Shown piece by piece: positions 13,013-14,539 of a DNA stretch of 14,539 nt. The DNA lies in contig JAFTYS010000143.1 of the NCBI GenBank assembly GCA_017461285.1, positions 1 to 14,539 on the forward strand. The letters run 5' to 3'. Position 1 is the stretch's first letter. Every line of letters begins with the position of its first letter. The DNA comes from Bacteroidales bacterium (GTDB lineage: Bacteria > Bacteroidota > Bacteroidia > Bacteroidales > UBA932). Made by a program: the position numbers and the translations under genes. The notes beneath the pieces were generated by a model that made no database searches, was not told the DNA's origin, and worked only from the letters and a program-made list of their open reading frames with translations.

Positions 13013-14539
13013 CTATTTAGCGAATGCAACTGATCTGGTTTCTCTGATGACGGTGATCTTAACCTGTCCAGGATATACCATCTCTTCCTGAATCTTTCTT
13101 GCGATCTCGGTTGACAGTGACTCGGCGTCCTGATCCGTTACCTGGTCGGCTCCAACGATCACTCGAAGCTCGCGGCCTGCCTGGATTGCATAGGTCTTTG
13201 TAACTCCAGGGTAAGACTGTGCGATGTTCTCCATGTCCTTGAGCCTCTTGATGTATGACTCGATGACCTCGCGGCGTGCACCAGGGCGTGCACCTGAAAT
13301 GGCGTCTCCTACGAGTACGAGTGGAGCGATGATGGACGTCATCTCTACCTCTTCATGGTGTGAACCGATGGCGTTGCAGATCTCCGGCTTTTCCTTGTAC
13401 TTCTCGGCAAGCTTCATACCGAGGATTGCATGTGGAAGTTCAGGATCCTCATCCGATACCTTTCCTATATCGTGGAGAAGTCCTGCGCGTTTTGCGATCT
13501 TAGGGTTGAGACCGAGCTCCGATGCCATTGTGGCGCAGATGTTTGCCACTTCACGGGCGTGCTGGAGCAGGTTCTGTCCGTATGACGAGCGGTACTTCAT
13601 CCTACCGATGAGCTTCACAAGCTCGATGTGCATTCCATGGATACCGAGGTCGATGCAGGTCCTCTTACCTGTTTCCATGATCTCGTCTTCAAGCTGCTTC
13701 TGTACCTTTGCAACGACCTCTTCGATACGTGCAGGGTGGATGCGTCCGTCGATCACGAGCTGGTGGAGGGCAAGTCTTGCGACTTCTCTTCTTACCGGGT
13801 CGAAAGCTGAAAGAAGGATTGCCTCCGGAGTGTCGTCAACCACGATTTCCACTCCTGTAGCAGCCTCGAGCGCACGGATGTTTCGTCCTTCGCGGCCGAT
13901 GATTCTTCCCTTGATCTCGTCGCTCTCGATATGGAATACTGTTACTGCGTTTTCGATTGCAGTTTCAGATGCTGTTCTCTGTATCGTATTGATAACAATA
14001 CGCTTGGCTTCCTTGCTTGCTGTGAGGCGGGCCTCATCCATCATGTCGTTGATGTATGACTGAGCCTGTGTCCTGGCCTCTGCCTTCATGCTCTCCATGA
14101 GCTGGTTCTTCGCTTCTGCAGCAGTAAGACCGGCGATCTCTTCGATCTGTCTGATGGCTTCCTGACGGAGCTTCTCATACTCTTCGGATTTCTTTGTGGC
14201 GATTTCCACCTGCGCCTTGAGATTCTCCCTGATGGCGTCAGCCTCCTTGTTCTTGCGGCCGAGCTCAGAGTTCTGCTGGTTCAGGCTGTTCTCCTTCTGC
14301 TTGAGCCTGCTCTCTACCTCGCTGATGTGCTTGTTCTTCTCATTGATGTACTGCTCGTGCTCGCTCTTGAGCTGGAGGAACTTCTCCTTTGCCTGGAAGA
14401 TCTTCTCTTTCTTGATGCTCTCCGCTTCAAGCTCTGCTTTCTTGATGATGTCTTCCTTCTGTCCTTTGAGAACTATTCTATGGACAATTATGTAGGCTGC
14501 CAGTGCGGTTGCACCGCTCAATAAGCCTGTTAAAACTAG
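13013..14539 (-). CDS. rny: Ribonuclease Y (5' end beyond the window)
   Basis: RNase Y is a membrane-anchored endoribonuclease that initiates mRNA decay. The reading frame stays open to the window edge and still codes for a hydrophobic segment ([19 protein letters not shown]), so the true start of the N-terminal membrane anchor lies outside; the in-frame TTG at 14521 is not the start. A long coiled coil follows ([13 protein letters not shown] through [20 protein letters not shown]). Then comes a KH RNA-binding domain with [16 protein letters not shown], and an HD hydrolase domain with LLHDIGK, the His-Asp metal pair being encoded at 13469-13474. The C-terminal [13 protein letters not shown] and [16 protein letters not shown] are typical of the family. 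It is the first visible gene of a probable rny-dsbD-GH5 transcription unit. Confidence 0.96.
   Translation of the reverse strand, partial: LVLTGLLSGATALAAYIIVHRIVLKGQKEDIIKKAELEAESIKKEKIFQAKEKFLQLKSEHEQYINEKNKHISEVESRLKQKENSLNQQNSELGRKNKEADAIRENLKAQVEIATKKSEEYEKLRQEAIRQIEEIAGLTAAEAKNQLMESMKAEARTQAQSYINDMMDEARLTASKEAKRIVINTIQRTASETAIENAVTVFHIESDEIKGRIIGREGRNIRALEAATGVEIVVDDTPEAILLSAFDPVRREVARLALHQLVIDGRIHPARIEEVVAKVQKQLEDEIMETGKRTCIDLGIHGMHIELVKLIGRMKYRSSYGQNLLQHAREVANICATMASELGLNPKIAKRAGLLHDIGKVSDEDPELPHAILGMKLAEKYKEKPEICNAIGSHHEEVEMTSIIAPLVLVGDAISGARPGARREVIESYIKRLKDMENIAQSYPGVTKTYAIQAGRELRVIVGADQVTDQDAESLSTEIARKIQEEMVYPGQVKITVIRETRSVAFAK

Noticed and set aside
13224..14063. Long open frame (279 codons) on the plus strand inside rny
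   Set aside because: It is antisense to the RNase Y KH and HD domains, is Ser/Arg-rich as expected of a mirror frame, and shows no domain.
14519..14521. TTG as the start codon of RNase Y
   Set aside because: The frame continues upstream to the window edge as a hydrophobic segment needed for the membrane anchor, so the gene is cut by the window and does not start here.
1..14539. CRISPR array, tRNA, rRNA, insertion sequence, phage or toxin-antitoxin genes
   Set aside because: Both strands were read for direct repeats, cloverleaf-like segments, transposase motifs and small paired genes; none was found.

Overview
The window looks like chromosomal sequence from a member of the Bacteroidota, most likely order Bacteroidales. 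Several things point there: a PspC/PadR operon of the type common in that group, a GlnRS, a PagL-like beta-barrel protein of the Bacteroidota architecture, an OprO/P-type porin, and upstream regions that repeatedly carry the Bacteroidota -7 promoter box TAnnTTTG rather than a sigma-70 TATAAT/TTGACA pair. No mobile element, CRISPR array, tRNA or rRNA was seen, and no gene-free stretch exceeds about 200 bases.

Layout. (1) 1-2115, minus strand: an unrecognised 326-residue lipoprotein followed one base later by a PagL-like lipid A deacylase (acyloxyacyl hydrolase family), whose 3' end is cut by the window edge. (2) 2116-2317: an intergenic region with a strong hairpin and a promoter for a small DUF454/YbaN membrane protein (plus strand). 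(3) 2682-4702, minus strand: an operon PspC-domain protein, PadR repressor, larger PspC-domain protein. Divergent from it on the plus strand are a degenerate ECF-sigma-like protein (4864-5544) and an outer-membrane porin (5558-6730). A 19-bp palindrome sits midway between the two divergent promoters. (4) 6725-8167, minus strand: YicC-family endoribonuclease and a GNAT acetyltransferase, separated by a hairpin that appears to serve as terminator for one gene while its T-tract forms the promoter of the next. (5) 8258-9928, plus strand: glutaminyl-tRNA synthetase. (6) 9943-10019: a long inverted repeat between convergent genes. (7) 10026-14539, minus strand: a probable operon rny (RNase Y, 5' end beyond the window), dsbD, and a GH5-family lipoprotein glycosidase.

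Functional themes are the cell envelope (lipid A modification, PspC proteins, porin, DsbD, surface or periplasmic glycosidase) and RNA metabolism (RNase Y, YicC, GlnRS). The part most worth a second look is 2682-6730. There a PadR gene sandwiched between two paralogous PspC genes faces a sigma-like gene, and one palindrome is placed so that it could control both directions at once. All functional calls come from reading motifs; no database search was possible.
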